Below, one piece after another: positions 61,385-64,000 of a stretch of DNA of 64,000 bases. The stretch lies in assembly GCA_013399015.1 (NCBI GenBank), contig VWZX01007020.1:558001-622000 (forward strand). The letters are read 5' to 3'. The notes beneath the pieces are model-generated. The model was given only the letters and a program-made list of their open reading frames with translations. It did not search any database and was not told the origin of the DNA. Position 1 is the stretch's first letter; each line of letters begins with the position of its first letter. Position numbers and translations under genes: made by a program. The stretch comes from Galbula dea (taxonomy: Eukaryota; Chordata; Aves; Piciformes; Galbulidae).

Positions 61385-64000
61385 ATTCTTTAATTAGCAC
61401 ATTTTCTTACTCTTTTTCAAGTCCCTTTCTCCATACGCATTGTAAACATAGTCATCCAGAAAGCCCTTTCAGCCACACAAAGCAGAGGACATTCCTCATA
61501 TGAACTACTGTCAACACAATCAAAAGGTGGTGAGAATTTTAAAAATGTTTTAAGGTTTGATTTTTCTGGGACTTCCTGCTGCTCTGTGTTAAGACTACAT
61601 ACATTTTACCTTTTCTGTGTGAAATGACAGAGAAGACAGTATGCCTGGATTGAAACAATATGAAGTTCTTCAGGGCAAAATAATTACCTCAACCATCCCC
61701 ATGACCCCTATTGAAGATTGTAAAGGCTCAGTATTATGCAGTAAGACAACCTGAAATGGTTTGGGTTGACTTCATCTTCTGCTGGCCCAAGGGTTGCCTT
61801 TCAAACAGGATTTTATAGTACTCAGTGAAGCAGTGATTCCTGCCCTCATCATCTTCCATTAAGAATGTAACTATTTGTCTGAAATAATCTGAAAACTAGA
61901 AGTGTAGTTCACAACATCCACATAAGTCCAAGACAGTTAATTCAACATGCCTGTCATACTGGGTGGTAAAAATCACTTACACTTTGAGCTCATACTGGCC
62001 ATGCTGGTGTGGAGCGCACTAAGTATCTTAACCAGTCAGACACAGAAAGAAGACTAAGGTTTAACTCTGGCAGAAACCAGTGAATCATGGATAAGCTTTT
62101 CTGGTTAATTATAGAAAGCGTCAGGCGATGTTATATGAGGGAAGGAAGCAGTGGATAAGAACAATAGTTACCATTAAATTAATTGTCCTAAGTGTCAGAC
62201 AAAGTAATACCTAGGGTTCTTTGTGTTAGGAGAACAGGTAAAATTGACATCATAAGCAAATGGTTTATGAGAGTTCTAAGGTCCTGGTGAAAATATATTA
62301 AACTGATGTAAAACTTTAGTGTTTCAATGTAGAATGGTTATTATGAAATCTGGGGTTTACTGAACCACTTTCAGCTGAGAGGCATACTGAAGCTTAGAAC
62401 AGGGCAGTTTAGAAGTTAAACCCTGTTCATACATATCTGGGTAACTAGCAACATGAAATAAAACAGAAGGACAGTTATGTATTAAAAGCAAATAGTAAAG
62501 CTAAATCATATCTTGCATCTTTAAAGGCTAAATCACGTAAATTACCCATTAAAAATATGACTTGCTTTTACAGGTATCAGATCATTTACCTTTGACATGA
62601 TGAAGTTATTTTCACTTTTAAAAGCATTTTTTACAAAGTGACATACTCAAGGTTAATAACAAAATCTGAGGTGTGAGAATAATTAAATAAATGGGAAGAT
62701 GGCTTAGAAAATTTAAGACAGAGTTACATGAAGTACAGGGAAAGTGCTGAAAGAGCACTGTATCTTGCATGAATGATAGAACACCGAAAGAATGGGTAAC
62801 AAAGGAAAACAGATGCAGCAGAGAGATGTTGAATGACTTTGATCATTCAAAGGCTTAAGCCTGACAGTATGTAATGCTGATGGACAGATATGAAATGAGG
62901 ATAATAAAAAGAAAGAGATGCTAAGCAATAACATTCAGCTTAATGAAAAATGAAAGTGAAAAGGGACAAAAGAGTTAAAATATTGAAGACTGAAGAAGCA
63001 AGCAAAACTAATCCTGTCTGGTATAAACACCTGATGGAAATGGGGTCTGTAAAGGAAAAAACAGCATGGAGAAGATCCTAACCAAAACCCCCCAATATTT
63101 ACATTATACATCATCAGAAAATTGTAGAATATGCCCCAGTGGGAGCAAAATTGCTGGTGAATATGCACCCAGGTCATAGCAGAACAAAGGAATTTGCTTC
63201 TGTTCCCTGCCCTTTTCAGATGTGAAACTGAAGCCTTCTTACTGCTTAAAGCAAATTCACTGGAGCCAGAAGTACTTTAACCTTTTAATTGCTGTTGCTA
63301 TGATTTCCATTTCAATAAAACAAAACCCAACAAAATTACAAATTTCAGATGGAGAAAAAATTCCTGCTCTTTGTGTTACTCATTTCAATAGCTAGGAAAA
63401 GGGCAGGGTACTGCAAATTATCCAATGAAAAAAACATACTCCATAGCAGAAATAATGTAAAATAAGCAATTTTTAAGTAAGGTTTTTGGAGGAGGTCAGA
63501 TGGGGAGATGCAAATTTATTTTGCTGTTTAGAAATTTACTTACCAGTAGCAAACGTTTATGTCTACATAAAAGCTCTGATATTTTACTTGGTCATTTCAC
63601 TAGTTATTTTCTGGAAGAGAAGGCCAGAGGTGCAATATTAAAGTCATTTAATATCCTACCAACAAGGACAATGTGTAAGGAACATTTTCCCACATATGCT
63701 CAGAGGCACACATCACAAAGAATGTATTGATTCCTTCCTGTAAACGAATGCTACAATTAAAAGCCCTTTTGGGAGACTAATGGGGCTCTCTCAGTCTAAC
63801 CACAGACAGTAACAGGCTATGGAAATGTATCCTAGACTACTCTTAATTTACTCCCCAGCAAGAAAAAAATTAATTCATTTTTGTGTTTTGACTAATTTAG
63901 AACCTACTGATTACCTTCCCAAAGGCTCAGCATATTTTCAGCCTAATAACCATACTGTACTATATGGGCTGAGGGTAGAGAAATCCCCTTTGCAACCTAG
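61385..64000. other. No recognisable gene; unique AT-rich sequence
   Basis: Open frames are 80 codons or fewer and not recognised. A short A/C-rich patch is at about 63318-63335. No transposon remnants were recognised to the window end. Confidence 0.5.

Overview
The window looks like a gene-poor, AT-rich stretch of a bird chromosome, probably a neoavian. Three things support this. CR1 LINE fragments, the dominant avian retrotransposon, are scattered on both strands; most carry the typical CR1 3' end with a GATGATCNN-type motif, CCTTCCAAC and short ATTCTATG/GATTCTGTG tails. There are three solo long terminal repeats of avian endogenous retroviruses. A few decayed MIR-like (CORE-SINE) remnants are shared with other amniotes. 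I found no operons, bacterial signals, CRISPR arrays, tRNA or rRNA. I recognise no functional host protein-coding gene.

Layout. 1-29 kb is mostly unique, non-repetitive sequence, with one old CR1 near 3.1-3.7 kb, two short CR1 tails (20.3 and 24.3 kb) and MIR-like pieces (7.1 and 24.6 kb). 29.7-30.5 kb is a CR1 with recognisable reverse transcriptase, broken by a single N. 32.8-34.5 kb holds two different solo LTRs: a minus-strand ERVL-like one with an internal deletion, and a plus-strand ERVK-like one with perfect 6-bp target-site duplications, a TATA box and a poly(A) signal. 36.0-36.7 and 40.4-40.8 kb are minus-strand CR1s. 40.9-45.75 kb is a nearly perfect 2.4-kb direct duplication with a single N at the junction, most likely two unmerged overlapping contig ends rather than real biology. 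46-58 kb contains a MIR remnant, four CR1 pieces (the last a young-looking copy with an open ORF2 C-terminus), microsatellites, and one unrecognised open frame at 52.3 kb that could be a terminal exon or pseudogene. A second, longer ERVL-like LTR lies at 60.8-61.4 kb.

Nothing here forms a gene system. The content is intergenic or intronic DNA shaped by CR1 and retroviral insertions of several ages. The most actionable observations are the probable false duplication, the second N inside a CR1, the intact-looking ERVK LTR, the closely related CR1 pair at 40.4 and 57.5 kb, and the 52.3 kb open frame. No convincing previously undescribed system was found.
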